Shown piece after piece: positions 1 to 11,277 of a stretch of 64,000 bases of DNA; the first letter of the stretch is position 1; every line of letters starts with the position of its first letter. The stretch covers positions 15,336,632 through 15,400,631 of the forward strand of contig CM055105.1 of NCBI GenBank assembly GCA_029204225.1, written 5' to 3'. Under the pieces are notes generated by a model, which was not told the origin of the DNA, did no database searches, and saw only the letters and a program-made list of their open reading frames with translations. Made by a program: the position numbers and the translations under genes. Source of the DNA: Diphasiastrum complanatum (taxonomy: Eukaryota > Streptophyta > Lycopodiopsida > Lycopodiales > Lycopodiaceae).

Positions 1-465
1 TGCCACTAGGTTGGTGAAGGCACGGTCTGTGCCTTGTGGGGTGCGGGGTGACATATTCGAGCTGTACAGGTTAACCATTGAGACAGAGATGCTGCTCGAA
101 TTTGGGTGTAAAGCACGGGTGGTTAGCTGCCGGTGCGGGATAGCTGCCAATCGTTTAGTTATAAGGGCGATCGACCAAAAAGTGGTGGGGCGTGACTGAG
201 GCAATGTGCTGTTTAATGGTGAAAGCACAGATGGTTGGATGGATGTTTCCCCGTGGGCTAATTATGTGATAGATTTGAGTGGGCACGGCTAGGCAAAGGT
301 CCTACGTCCGGTCTCAAGGGGAATGTGGCTTGAGAGAGATCCTCTGTGTTTGCTTTGGTTGGTATGTTCGTTTGTGGTGTGCTTGTTTGGACCTGAATAA
401 CCCCTGGTTGCTTAACTTCTTCCAGGTGATCTGATCTAGTTGGGAGTTGAAGGAGGAGTTTACAT
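1..465 (+). other. Leader / 5' untranslated region of G1
   Basis: This stretch closely matches the post-PBS leader of the non-coding N elements (34160-34500 and reverse copies near 31000, 31650 and 44700), then diverges after about position 300. It carries one GTGCT...AGCAC hairpin at 206-228 and a 62-codon open frame (11-199) also open in the N copies. No protein family is recognised, and I treat it as an RNA leader, possibly with packaging signals. From about 300 to 465 I see only spacer leading to the protease. Confidence 0.6.
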
Positions 466-1080
466 TTGTGGGTGGACGACATACAACTATGGAAAAGAGC
501 TTCCATGGGGCAACCCCCAAGATTGGTTCAAGATTATTATTCCAATCCGAAAAGATCGCGGGGAGGAAGTCGATTCATGATCGACTCCGGAGCTTCACAT
601 AACTATATACCAAGGAGTGTAGTGGAACAGTTTAGCTTGCCGACCAGAAATGTAACATCAACGCTCAAGGTAGAAACAACAAAGGGAGCACTGGACACAG
701 ACAAAGTAACATTGAACATACGGTGCAAATTGGGAGATGGAAGGCTAAACTTAGCTTTTTGATTTTAGAGATGGATGCCTTCAATGTAATTTTGGGCCTT
801 CCTTGGCTAAATGAACATTGTATTGCAGTTTTGGGTAGGAGCTCAAACTTGGTTCTCTTGCATTACAAATGACAGATCTGTATGACAAAAGCTCTGCCTA
901 GAGGGAACGCTAAGGGCACCGATATTGAACAAAATCTGGTTGTTGCATCTATGATTAAAAGCATGGCGAAAGGGAAAAGGTCAAAGTGCTTTCTTTGTAT
1001 CTGCAAAGAGGTTCCAGAAGGAAAAATCGCACAATAGAAAAACTTGCCAAAGGAGGTGGCAGATTTGCTAGTGGAATTTA
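466..1080 (+). pseudogene. Gypsy protease remnant (G1)
   Basis: The frame from 466 contains the retroviral-type aspartic protease motif FMIDSGASHNYIP near 577-615, followed by a typical continuation that includes ILGLPWLNEH in a shifted frame near 790-825. Gag with its CCHC knuckle is not visible upstream, so the N-terminal part of the polyprotein has been lost or replaced. At least one frameshift near 760 and stops between 860 and 1040 make it non-functional. In a live element this enzyme would cleave the Gag-Pol polyprotein inside the virus-like particle. Confidence 0.7.
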
Positions 1081-2025
1081 GTGATGTGTTTCTGGAAGAA
1101 CTCCCAGCTATGTTACCTCCTCGAAGACCAATGGACCATAAGATTGAGTTGGTACCAGGAACAGAACCAACTTCATGAGCATCCTATAGGACGTCCCAAG
1201 AAGAGTTCGTGGAACTGAAATGACAACTTGGTGAATTGATAGACAAAGGATTCATTAGACCCAGTGCTTCGTCTTTTGGAGCCCTAGTGTTATTCGTGGA
1301 AAAGGCGGACAAGACACTGCGGATGTGTGTGGATTACCGCATGCTCAACAAAGGTACCATCAAGAACAAGTATCCCATGCCTAGAATTGATGACCTGTTC
1401 GATCAACTCAAACATGCCAGATATTTTAGCCGAATAGATCTCAGATCTGGATATCACCAAATTCAAATAGCTAAAGGCGATGAGCACAAAACGGCTTTTC
1501 GAACACGGTATGGGAGCCACGAATTTAGGGTGATGCCGTTCAGTCTAACAAATGCACCAGTCACTTTTTGCTCATTGATGGACAACATTTTTCAAGACTG
1601 CTTAGATGAATTTGTCATTGTGTACATCGAGACATCTTGGTGTTTAGTCGTAGCCTCAAAGATCACATTAAACATTTAAGGACGGTCCTCCAACGACTGA
1701 GGAAGGACAGCTTGTTTGCAAAAAGAGAAAAATGTGAATTTGTGGTAGAGGAAGTTGATTTCCTTGGACATATTATAGGCTACAGCCAAATTCAGATGGA
1801 TCCTAAGAAGATCAAGACTATGTTGCATTGGCTGGCTCCTTAAACTGTTCACAACATCCAATCCTTTGTGGGCTTATGTAACTTTTACAGGAGATTCATT
1901 GAGGCATTTAGCAAAATTGTGGCACCACTATTGGAGCAGACCAAGACTCATCTGAAGAGGACATGGACACCGGAATGTGAAGCAGCGTTCCTAAGAACTA
2001 AAATGACGGATCAGTCAAGAACCCA
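1081..2025 (+). pseudogene. Gypsy reverse transcriptase remnant (G1)
   Basis: The segment shows [10 protein letters not shown], the VDYRMLNK block, [13 protein letters not shown] with the first catalytic Asp, and [12 protein letters not shown]. The YIDD catalytic box is broken: at about 1617-1640 the frame reads VYIET and then shifts. The thumb follows in another frame (EVDFLGHIIG, near 1750-1785) with a stop at about 1843 and then FVGLCNFYRRFIEAFSKIVAPLLE. In-frame stops near 1176 and 1222 precede the palm. The equivalent part of G2 is mostly deleted. Confidence 0.85.
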
Positions 2026-2440
2026 TCCTTGCCTTACCGGAATTTAGCAAACCTTTCGAAATACATACAGACGCGTCGAACTTTGCTATTGGGGCCGTGT
2101 TGATGCAAGACGGAAAACCTGTTGCATATTTTTCAAAGAAATTGAGTGACGTAGAGCGATGATGGCCAACTCATGAAAAAGAAATGGTCGCAGTAGTCCA
2201 AACAGTGGAGCATTGGAGACATTATGTGGCAGGAAAACCCTTTAAGGCGTTCACTGATAATGTATCACTCAAGTACTTTTCATCCCAAGGTATGCTCACG
2301 CCAAAGCAAATGCGATGGCAAAACTTTCTCTCAAAATTCAATATAGACATTGTACACATGGCGGGAAAGAACAATGTGGTGGCGGACGCACTAAGTAGAC
2401 AGAAACACTTGATGGCAACGGTGACAACTTAGGTGACTGG
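2026..2440 (+). pseudogene. Gypsy RNase H remnant (G1)
   Basis: The recognisable blocks are FEIHTDASNFAIGAVLMQ (catalytic Asp), PVAYFSKKLS, a stop replacing Arg before WPTHEKEM (TGA at 2160-2162), HWRHYVAGKPF, TDNVSLKYF and VADALSR. In a working element the domain removes RNA from the RNA:DNA hybrid. The closely related copy in G2 has Arg at the stop position. A further stop at about 2430 separates this domain from integrase. Confidence 0.85.
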
Positions 2441-3328
2441 CCTACTCCAAGAGATCAGAGAAAATTATGGTGCAGATGCGTTAGCGAAGGACTTAATGAT
2501 CGAATTCCAGCTGGAAAGTCTCATAAACATTTCACTTGGAAAGATCAAATGGTTGTTTATAAACAACGCAGAGTATATGTCCCAGACAACATCAACCTGA
2601 GGAAGAAAATCTTGCGAGAACATCATTACGTACTAGCCGCCGGACATCCAGGGATGAATCACATGCATGAACTTCTCAACAGAGGCTTCTATTGGCCAGG
2701 TATGTGGGCAAACGTTGAATCCTATGTGCAAACATGCCCGACATGTCAACAAGTGAAGGTGGAACCGATAGCTCCAGCAGGACTACTCCAACCATTACCG
2801 GTACCAGCATACCCATGGGATTCGGTGAGCATGGATTTTATTGTTCAACTACCACGGTGCCAAGGCTTCGACTCAATTTATGTGATGGTTGACCGCTTTT
2901 CAAAGCAAGTTCACCTGGTACCAACTAAAAGTTCAGTGACAGCTGAAGAAGTGGTAAGGTTATCTTTCAAATGTGTTTTCAAATACCATGGCCTACCTAC
3001 AGCGATTATTTCTAACCGAGACACCAAGCTCATCGGAAAGTTTTGGACTTGTCTATTTCACCTCGTGGAAACTGGACTGAATTTCAACATCACCCTCACA
3101 CAGATGGGCAAACGGAACAAGTCAATCGACAGATTGAACAATATTTACGAAATTATGTCGCTTGGGACCAATCCGATTGGGTCAATTACTTGGATATTCT
3201 CGAGTTTGCACATAACAACCAAGTGAACAGATCTACTAGAAGGGCACCCTTCGAGATAAGCAATGGTCGGCTACCAATTGTTCCAAGCTCTTTTCTTACA
3301 GGCGTGCAAGAAACTCCAGTCCCCACTG
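2441..3328 (+). pseudogene. Gypsy integrase core remnant (G1), interrupted
   Basis: The zinc-binding HHCC region is visible (GHPGMNHMHELL ... CPTCQQVK), then SMDFIVQLP with the first Asp, and ISNRDTKLIGKFW with the second. A frameshift near 3075 is followed by HPHTDGQTEQVNR containing the catalytic Glu. The reading then runs into an LTR at 3329 and resumes at 5068. The G2 copy has the same junction uninterrupted (27290-27310, reverse strand), which serves as the empty-site control. Confidence 0.85.
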
Positions 3329-5062
3329 TGTTGTAAAGCTACCTTTACAAGCTTTACTTACGGCGCCATCGGCGCCAGCTATGTCCCCGGCTCAAGAAGC
3401 GCCCTGCTGCTCCCGGCGCCAACGGCACCGGCGCCGCTCCCAATGCCACTGTGACCAGAATCCAGCCGGCGCCAAGTTCCTATGGCTGAAAATCTTTGAT
3501 CGGTTCTAGTGGAGTCCAGAGAGCTCAGATCGATGTGCAATCACCTCACACGATCTAAGCATGATTAAAGGAAGCCTGGGGATCAATAAAATCTAGAGAG
3601 AGAGTATGACTTTCTAGAAAGAGAAAATCCTAGAGAGAGAAAAATGTGCTTTACCAGCTTGGGTAGAGTGCTTGGTATGAGAGAGGTGCCGAATCACACC
3701 AATACTATAGGGGAGTGCGGGTTGCGACTCAAGGCGAGCTCCAACCAAGTCTCAGCCTCCTTTGCTGGAATGTCGTCATGGCTCTCGCCTTGGCATGCTA
3801 GCGCCCTGGAGACTAGGGTCGGTCACACACTTGAAATGTAACAATCTAACATCTGATGAGGACATCAGATTTTATAAAGGTGGGGTGGATGTTGTAAAGT
3901 TACCCCTACAAGATTTACTTCCGGCGCTAACGGCGCCAACATTGTCCCCGGCGCCAGTAGCACCCCTGCCGCTCCCGGCGCCACTGTGACCAGAATACAG
4001 CCGGCGCCAAGTCCCTATGGCTGAAAATCTTTGATCGGTTCTAGCGAAGTCCAGAGAGCTCAGATCGATGTGCAATCGCCTCACACGATCTAGGCATGAC
4101 TAAAGGAAGCTCAATAAACTCTAGAGAGAGAGAAAACGTGCTTTACCAGCCTGGCTAGAGTACTTGGTATGAGGGAGGTGGCGAATCTCACCAACAGTAT
4201 AGGGGAGTGCGGGTTGCGACTCAGGGCGAGCTCCAACCAAGTCTCAGCCTCCCTTGCTGGAATGTTGTCCTGGCACTTGCCTTGGCATGCCAGCGCCCCG
4301 GAGACTAGGGTCGGTCACACACTCGAAATGTAACCTTCTCAGATTTATCAATAAAGTGGCATTTTCCTCAAACTGACTCTGATCACCTTCTGGGTTTCAG
4401 TGTTCGGTAAAAGCGCCAGTTGTAAGGCCACTTAAGACTTTTTAATTTGGCACATAGCTGAGGGTCGTATCCCGGGACGCCGGAGGTATGCCGTCGAGAC
4501 CGTTCGGTCCGTGGCGCCAGCGGTATGCTGTCGGGACCATTTGGTCCAGGAACTGGTTGTCTCCATATCTGTCGCGGCTTGTGGTTCTGAGTGTTCCTTG
4601 CATGAACGTGAATGGGCTAAGCTCTCGGGGAACGGGCTCTAACATGTCGGCTGAGTTGGATGGCTTGCTTGGGTGGAAGTTACCTGTTTATGGCTGTCCA
4701 GTCTGGCGTGGCGCTAGGTTGGCTTTCAGCGCTCGTGACGAAGCTTTCAGTTGGTTAAGTTTGATGTAAGTCAGACCGCTTGCTTGGAATGGATGTTACT
4801 CGTTTGTAACGAAGCTTCGAGTTGGTTAAGTTTGATGTATGTCGGGCGGCTTGCTTGGAGGGAAGTCACCCACATCGGGACCCCCGATCTGGCATGGCGC
4901 CAAGTTGGATCTCATTGTTGGTTTTCGAAACTTCAAGTTGGTTAAGTCTGATCGTTGTTGGCGAGGTGGCTGCTTGTATGTCAAGTGGGTTTGGATGCCA
5001 AGAGTTGAAGGCTGGGAAGCTAAGTCCTGGTTCCCGGCTCCCTTTGGGATGCCTGCGCTACA
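3329..5062 (+). mobile_element. Internally deleted A-type LTR element inserted in G1 integrase
   Basis: The insertion starts TGTTGTAAAG and ends GCGCTACA, flanked by the perfect 5-bp duplication CACTG (3324-3328 and 5063-5067). Inside, the first about 514 bp of one LTR (3329-3842) is joined directly to the last about 47 bp of the internal region, ending in the purine tract AAAGGTGGGGTGGA (to 3889). A full second LTR follows (3890-5062, 1173 bp) with a polyadenylation-type AATAAA near 4350. The PBS and nearly all internal sequence are gone. It is neither a simple solo LTR nor a complete element. Confidence 0.85.
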
Positions 5063-5640
5063 CACTGTGGAGGAATTCAGCAATGAGTGGCACACAAAGT
5101 TGACAGAGGTGAAGTCATTTTAAGGGCAGTCCCAAAGAAGTATGGCAGCTAACGTAAACCCACATCGACGAGAACTGGAATTTGAGGAAGGTGATCAAGT
5201 GTGGCTGAACACAAAGAACATTGCGTTACCAAAAGGTTTCTCTCATAAGTTCGTTCGACCTTATGCGCGACCATATTATGTCACCAAGAAGATCAACCCA
5301 GTGGCTTACCAATTGGCGCTGCCATCCAGCTTGGATATACACAATGTGTTTCATATCTCATTACTCAAACGGTACAAACCAGATGAGCGATTTGATCGGC
5401 AACACGAACTTCGTCACCCACCAACGACACTTGAAGATACAAAGAGACAGCTTGTACTAGAACAAATATTGACACATAGAAAGTGAATTGGCGTGCAACG
5501 TGAATATCTAGTGAAGTGGCTACGGGCTCCACTCATTCAGGCTTTTTGGGAGTATGAAGACAAACTTAAGGAGGGAGCCCCTGAAGTACTGGCAAATTAT
5601 CTGTAGAAGAATCAACGCAATAGCCATTTTCCCAGATCGG
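5063..5640 (+). pseudogene. Gypsy integrase C-terminus and chromodomain (G1)
   Basis: After the inserted element, integrase continues with EEFSNEWHTKL and a frameshift, then an open frame from 5142 with a GPY/F-like module (VRPYARPYYVTKKI ... VFHISLLKR). A stop at about 5484 is followed, in another frame, by QREYLVKWLRAP and FWEYEDKL, the aromatic-rich core of a chromodomain. Chromodomains of this clade direct integration to particular chromatin; the target here is unknown. The same segment in G2 lies at 26694-27300 on the other strand. Confidence 0.8.
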
Positions 5641-5931
5641 CACACAAAGCACTACCTGGCGGCATGCCTCCTGCATAACCACTCATGGCCATTTATGAAG
5701 TTCAAGGAACTTCCAAGTATCTTTCTTAAGTTTGTCAATAAATCACTTGTAGCTTTACACAAGTTTTAGGTAAGTGAACTTTATTTACACTTTTTCTGTG
5801 CTACTGCTAATGTATCTTTTTGATTCAAAGTTGTTAAGGCCAGTGAATTAAGCCCGTGCCATACGTCCTAGGTCTAGTTTGGCCCTGATGAGGACATCAG
5901 TGTTTTGAAATGAGGGGAGGATGTTGTAAAG
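5641..5931 (+). other. G1 3' untranslated region and polypurine tract
   Basis: No coding motif is visible. The stretch ends in GAAATGAGGGGAGGA immediately before the LTR start TGTTGTAAAG, as expected for the plus-strand primer of reverse transcription. The motif GATGAGGACATCAG just upstream (about 5887-5900) is shared with the ends of the N-family internal regions, one of several links between the two families. Confidence 0.75.
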
Positions 5932-6838
5932 TTGACTCAGGTGCACCTAGCGTGCCCTGCAAGACTCTAAGGGGTGACACTCCCTAAGGTCCCAGAGCAA
6001 GTTAGAACGTCAAGGACTGAGCCTCCGACCTGTGGAGAGCCAGTCAAGTAGTCAGAAGTCATGAGCTAGCTCTGGAGCTCGAGTCATGGCCTAGTCAGAA
6101 AGCAAGTTAATTCTGCCGCCGGGACGGCTCCCGGGGCCCATGTCCAGGAGCCAGACTGATTCTGCCAGACTTGCCAGGATTAATCAGCAAAATAAAAACT
6201 AAGTCCTAAAAAGCCTGCTTTACCAGAAAGCACTATATTTCAGGACACAGGGGGTGCGCCGAATCACAGCAGAACTATAGGGGGAGTCCGGCAGACAGAA
6301 ACTTGGGCAGCTCAACCGTGCCAGGAATCCAGTCGCCAGGTCTCAGCTCCCTTTACCAGCACGAGCCAGGCACAATGCCCAGCACGTGTTGGTGGCCCCG
6401 AGACCGGTCAGTCTATGTATGAATGTAACCTCTTCCAAATCTAATAAAGTTGATCCTTGGGGATGATTACCATTTTAGTTTTGCCTCCGGGACTGGTCCA
6501 AGTGGAAAGACCCTTACTACAACCTTTTTGCGTCGCCGGCGCCTAAGGGTCCACGTCACCGACGTGTGGCTTGTCGCTATGCCAATTGGTCAGTTTGGCG
6601 ACCACTATGCCTTGGGTTTCATCTGTGGCTTGTCTTTGTCTTTGGTTACCTTTTGGGGATGGATTCTGAGTTGGCTTTCGGGTTGGTTGGGATTCCAGTT
6701 TTCTTAAGTCTGAATGGTTAAGCTTGTTACGTTTCTGAGTTTACTTTTATGTAAGTGCGTGATAGATGAATGTTAGACTTAAGCGCGTGTTGGGGAAACC
6801 GCTCAAGTCCCAACGCCCTTTGAGGCGCCGACGCAACA
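5932..6838 (+). repeat. B-type LTR, 3' LTR of G1
   Basis: The 907-bp LTR begins TGTTGTAAAGTTGACTCAGG and ends GACGCAACA. Related copies are 25536-26453 (3' LTR of G2) and 58027-58946 (solo). An AATAAA lies at about 6443. The central GCTTTACCAG ... CTATAGGGGGAG block is recognisable in A-type LTRs too, so A and B LTRs appear to share an ancestral core. Confidence 0.85.
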
Positions 6839-7660
6839 CATCGGTAATCACATGTCGAAGACTTCCGAAGGCAGTCACCTTGCCATCCTTGATGTTGATT
6901 GACATAGCCATGAGAGTGGTGGTTTCCAATCTTGAGCAAGTGAAAAGGCACTCAAACTCTGTTCTACTTCCACAGCTTGATAAAAGCGCGTGCTTCACTG
7001 AGTCGTGACCCTTCACTGCAACACTAGACACTGAAACCTGTAATGAACAAGAAAACGGGTTTATGTACTTCGCCTTCAGATGGTTCAGAAGGAGCTTTCA
7101 GGCATGCAAGCCTTGCTCCTATATAATCGATTACGTGAAATGGGACAAGCGCGACTAAACTAGACTCCGTTTGGAATGATGAAGGATAACTCCGCAAGAC
7201 TCAAGTTCACGACGTCTAGAAAACAACATTCAAACGCGTCACCCGAAGAGATTGAGGCTTGAACCTCGCACTCATGAAAAGTAAGTATTTCAAAGCACCT
7301 CCACTTACGAACAATTACTACTCTAAAGCTTGCACAAGAGTTTCCTGCGATCAAAGCTCTCGTTCTCGTGTACAAGATTAACGCTTTCCTCCGTAGCACC
7401 AGATCACCTCCACTCTTCATCCAATTACAGCACCTGACATACTTGAAAGCATACGATGCTCCTCTTGGACTGGCTCAGTCCCATGAAAACTGAATACAAG
7501 CAACTTAGAGAGAAAAGCAAGGTTGATGAAACAACGTTAATCAAGTTAAGCCACGACGGACAAACCTCAAAGCTTTCCAAGGTTGCATTCGTGAAACCAA
7601 CCACAAGATGCAACTGCACTGTGACGCACACAAGGGAAGTACCCGCGATGGAATGGATCG
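6839..7660 (-). pseudogene. X1: promoter, 5' UTR and first 24 codons of an unrecognised gene, cut by G1
   Basis: This stretch is nearly colinear with 41604-42457 (X2). On the - strand it shows TATATAGG (7125-7118), a 5' UTR-like region and an ATG at 6911-6909 opening MAMSINIKDGKVTAFGSLRH, with 24 codons before the G1 LTR begins at 6838. The remainder of the coding region would lie beyond G1, outside this window. The TATA-to-ATG region differs from X2 by an indel of about 28 bp. An 86-codon frame (7420-7160) upstream of the TATA is open in both copies but is more likely promoter DNA. The function is not known to me. Confidence 0.5.
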
Positions 7661-8299
7661 AGCAGTTACTTACGTGCCCAACAAAACTTGATGTGTGTGT
7701 GAGACTTGAGTGAGAGCTACACTCGCCAATGCGTGCCTTTATATGCTACTCGGGAGTCGTCCTACACGACCCGTTCAGGTCATCATTGCATCACCATTCC
7801 AATAAAGCCTTGTTCCTTTCTCGAACAAAGTGAGCACCTCATAGTGGTCACTCATAGTGAGCACCTCATGGTGCTCACGTGTCACCGTCCTTTCTTGAAT
7901 AAAGTGAGCACACGTACATCATGACAGGTTAAAATCAGCACATGCACATGTACATCACTTCAGTGTTCGTGAAACTTTTTTGGAAGTTTCCCTCAGAAAT
8001 CCCATATCTTAAGTAGTTTTTCGGCTACTAAGAGGGAATATGCTTCTACTTGCCAGTTTTTCCCTATAAAATCTCAAGTTTATCACGTACAAAATCCTGC
8101 AAAATTTTGTAGTTGTCGATTTTTGGGAAAAGATGTCGGTTCCATTCCTTAGGAATGTTGGCTTTCCCGAACACTACATCACTTGATGTAAGTGCTTTTA
8201 AAAAATTTTAAAACTAACCTTATAAAAAAAATGTAGCATCTTTGTAGGCAAAAGCTTAGAATAAAACTTTAAAATACAAAATTATGGCATAAAACTAGG
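7661..8299. other. Unassigned, AT-rich DNA
   Basis: No gene is recognised. Near 7825-7915 there are imperfect repeats of AGTGAGCACCTCATxGTG and related GTGAGCAC motifs. The rest is AT-rich spacer up to the copia fragment. Confidence 0.4.
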
Positions 8300-8888
8300 A
8301 TGGGGCATCTCAACTTCAAGTCATTGGAGATAATGGCAAGGAATCAAGTTGTGATTTGTCTTCCAAGTTCCTTAACTAGCATCAATCATTTTGTGAGCAA
8401 TGTGCTTTGTCAAAGTCACATAGGTTACTATATAAGAGATCTACATCTAGATCTACTAAGCCTTTTCAAGTTGTGCATTCAGATCTTCATGGTGTTACTA
8501 CAACTAGCAATGGTGATGCTAAGATGTATGTAACTTTCATTGATGATTTTAGTAGATTTTGTTGGGTATATCTACTAAAGAGCAAGGTTGAAGTGTATGA
8601 TGTCTTCGTCAAGTTGAAGATTGCAAGAGAGGTCCAATTCTCTACCAAAATCAAGTGCTTGAGGAGTGACAATGGTGGTGAGTATATTTCTACCAAGATT
8701 AAAGCTCATTGTGATGAGCATAGGATCAAGAGGTAGTACACAAGCCCAAGGACACCTCAACAAAATGGAGTGGCCGAGAGGAACAATAGAACCTTATGTG
8801 AAGGAGCTACAACCATGAGATTAGGTGAAAATCTTCCTAAACCATTTTGGGGACAAGCTTTGTTGTGTGCAATAGGTGGCCGAGTGCT
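8300..8888 (+). pseudogene. Copia integrase fragment, same family as C1/C2
   Basis: It starts inside the GAG-pre-integrase domain (MGHLNFKSLEIMARNQ) and runs through the integrase core: HSDLHG (first Asp), FIDDFSRFCWVYLL, RSDNGGEYIS (second Asp) and TPQQNGVAERNNRTL (Glu). There is a frameshift around 8400, a TAG at about 8734, and a small deletion between short repeats near 8868-8873. It ends abruptly at the putative LTR of copia D, so both ends of the parent element are missing. It is related to the C1/C2 integrase but clearly diverged. Confidence 0.8.
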
Positions 8889-9867
8889 TGTTGCGCTTTT
8901 ATTCTCTTAGCCCGGATAGGAGCCGATCTCCTGTAGCTATAGCTACTGCTCCAAACTACAATCAATCATCTTCCGAGTGACTGACTGACACTGCAGATCT
9001 GATATAAATTTATGAACAGTAGATAATGTTTAATAACAGCGAAAATATATCTATTGTAAGCAAGCATTAAAATCATTCACAGATTGCACACAATAGGTTG
9101 AATGTTGCAACTCTTTTTTTTTCAAAATTAAGTTTACAACAACAAATTTAGCACTGTCTATTTTTCAGATCAACACGTCGGCGCAAGAGAGGTAACTCTC
9201 TCATGAGGAACTAGCTATTGCTAATTCTATGTCTCTTTGCACGTCACTATTGTGCTATTGCATTCTACTGAACGCATACATTGTCTCTCACGATGATCCT
9301 GTATATAGGAACTGAGATACATGATTAATCTAATCTGCATTAATCAAAAGAACGCATTCAGCTAATTCTAACTGATTCTGGTTGCATGTCGCTTTCCTCC
9401 GTGCCTTGGCTGTGTTCAACTGCTTATACTGTGTGTTTATGCCTCGGTTCCATTTTGCGAAAAATGCGAATGAATTGTCGCAAAAATGTGAAAATGTCGA
9501 AGGTGTTTGAAAAATTCTAAGTCATTTAGGACTTGCCTGACAATTGGTTCTGCAAGAGGTCTGTCTTCGACACTTTTTCGGTCACTTCGATGTTGATGAC
9601 TCGATGTCGATGACTTCAACTCTGGGTACTTCGACTCCGAGGAATGCTAGGGAGTGGTTGCATGAGTTCACCATCTCCAACATGTTGCATTTTTCAAAAA
9701 ATGCGAAAAATGCGAAGGTAGGCGAAAAATATATTCTACGTCATTTTTGAACTAAGTGTCGATTTTTCTAAAAAAATGCAACAAATGCGAATTGTGCGAA
9801 ACCTAGTTCATAAATGCAGCAGTCCGAAAATTGTAAGGAAAACAAAAATACTAAAGCTTTAACATGT
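8889..9867 (-). repeat. Putative 3' LTR of copia D
   Basis: On the - strand the segment begins TGTTAAAGC, just after purine-rich AAAAGGGAG that follows the RNase H end of copia D, and could end CGCAACA at 8889. A TATA-like TATATACAGG lies near 9305-9298. No second LTR was found in the window, so the boundaries are inferred only from position and TG...CA ends. The portion 9450-9800 contains many short AAATGCGAA-type repeats. Confidence 0.4.
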
Positions 9868-11277
9868 AGAAACCTAAAGTTTCTTCAACTCCCTTTTAAA
9901 GTGGATATTTTTCTGATTCCCAAGTTTGCCCTTTGCCTTTCAAACATTGCCTTGTCTAAAGGCTTTGTGAAGATGTCAGTTACCATCTGCTTTGTTGAAT
10001 TGAACATGGTCTTCAGCTCATTTCTTTCAACCAAATCCCTGATTATGTGATACTTGATGACAATGTGTTTCATTCTAGAATGAAACATCCGGGTCCTACG
10101 TTAGATGAACAGAAGAGGCGTTATTCATGTACAACATCAGCAGCTCATTGGTGCTCTCTCCCAGTCCTTCTAGAAACTGTTTGAGCCATGTTAGCTCATT
10201 AGTCATCTTGGCTGCAGCAACATACTCTGCCTCACAAGAAGATTGGGTAGTTATTGTCTACTTCTTGCTGAACCTAATAACAGCTACATCTGCTGCGATG
10301 GTATAGCCTCCTAAAATGCTCTTAGAGTCGTCTTTCATAGATTACCAGCTAGCATCACTTTAGGTCATCACTAGAAATCCTGCATCATGAGGAAAAACAA
10401 GACCATAGTCACTTGTCTACTGTTGCAAGTACTACAAGATCCTCTTGACAATTCTCCAGTGTGTAGGTCCTAGATTAATATTGAATTGGCTCAATCTGAA
10501 CACTGCGTAACCAATGTTTGGTTGCGTATTGTCTGCCAAGTACATCAATGAACCAATAAGCCTTTTGTAAGGCTTATGCAACAGTGCTTCCCGCTCTGCA
10601 TTGTCTCTGGGACAGTCTTCATTCGTCAGTACTGTGCCATATACCATCGGAGTGTTCACTCCCTTGCAATCTGTTATCTAAAAATCATCAATGATTTTGT
10701 AAATGTATCTTGATTGGTGTAGATACAATCTTCCATCCTCAAAATCTCTATCAATCTGCAAGCCCATGTAGCATTTTGCTTCACCTAGGTCTGATATTTC
10801 AAAGTGTCTTGAAATATCTTCATTCACATGTGCAATCAGTGTGTCGCTCTTTGAAAAATCGGTGTGTCATTAACGTAGACACCAATAATAATAATTTTAC
10901 CATCTATGAATATTACATAGATGTTGTAGTTAGCCATTAGAGGTTGGAAGCCTAAGGATTTGAGTGCATGATCCTTCTTCTTGTACCACTGCCTAGTAGG
11001 TTGTTTTAGTCGATAGATGCTCTTGTGCATCCTGCAAGCATAATCAACAAACGACTTACAAGTAGAACATGGTGGCCAGTCGATCCAAATGTTCAGGCTC
11101 TGCTCCCTTTGTCGGTGTGGGCAGGTCGTAATACTGCTTGTTGAGAATCTCGTAGCCGACTGGATCATCGCCAACCATCGTTCTTGCTTCGTCAAACTTG
11201 ATGCGTATGTTTCTCACAGTATTTACTTATTGGGTATGAGGTATGCAAATTTTATAATATGAAGAATTTACATTGTA
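9868..11277 (-). pseudogene. Copia D: reverse transcriptase and RNase H remnant
   Basis: Read leftward, it shows the late RT block SIYRLKQPTRQWY and a degraded catalytic box (YVND in place of YVDD) near 10870-11060. The connecting block KPYKRLIGSLMYLADNTQPNIGY follows near 10500-10590. RNase H ends with FHSRMKHIVIKYHIIRD and TDIFTKPLDKAMFERQR (10080-9890). Stops and frameshifts separate these blocks. D belongs to a different copia lineage from C1/C2. Confidence 0.75.

Larger units (their letters stand above)
1..6838 (+). mobile_element. G1: decayed Ty3/gypsy chromodomain retrotransposon, 5' end outside window
   Basis: Domains run leader, protease, reverse transcriptase, RNase H, integrase, chromodomain, purine tract and 3' LTR, the order of a Ty3/gypsy chromovirus. 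The 5' LTR is outside the window. Gag is largely missing: the first recognisable coding motif is the protease. Several frameshifts and stops break pol, so the element cannot encode working proteins. Its integrase is interrupted by another LTR element at 3329-5062. The 3' LTR ends at 6838 inside the coding start of gene X1, where the next five bases are CATCG; the matching duplication cannot be checked. Confidence 0.85.

Noticed and set aside
3329-5062. Plain solo LTR
   Set aside because: Too long (1734 bp), with a second LTR start preceded by a purine tract at 3890; it is an internally deleted element.
4488-5123. Several 90-codon frames, repeated near 35600, 57850 and 62500
   Set aside because: They lie wholly within A-type LTRs and recur wherever the LTR occurs.
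7160-7420. 86-codon frame conserved between X1 and X2
   Set aside because: The two copies are nearly identical DNA, so shared openness is weak evidence, and it lies upstream of the TATA box.
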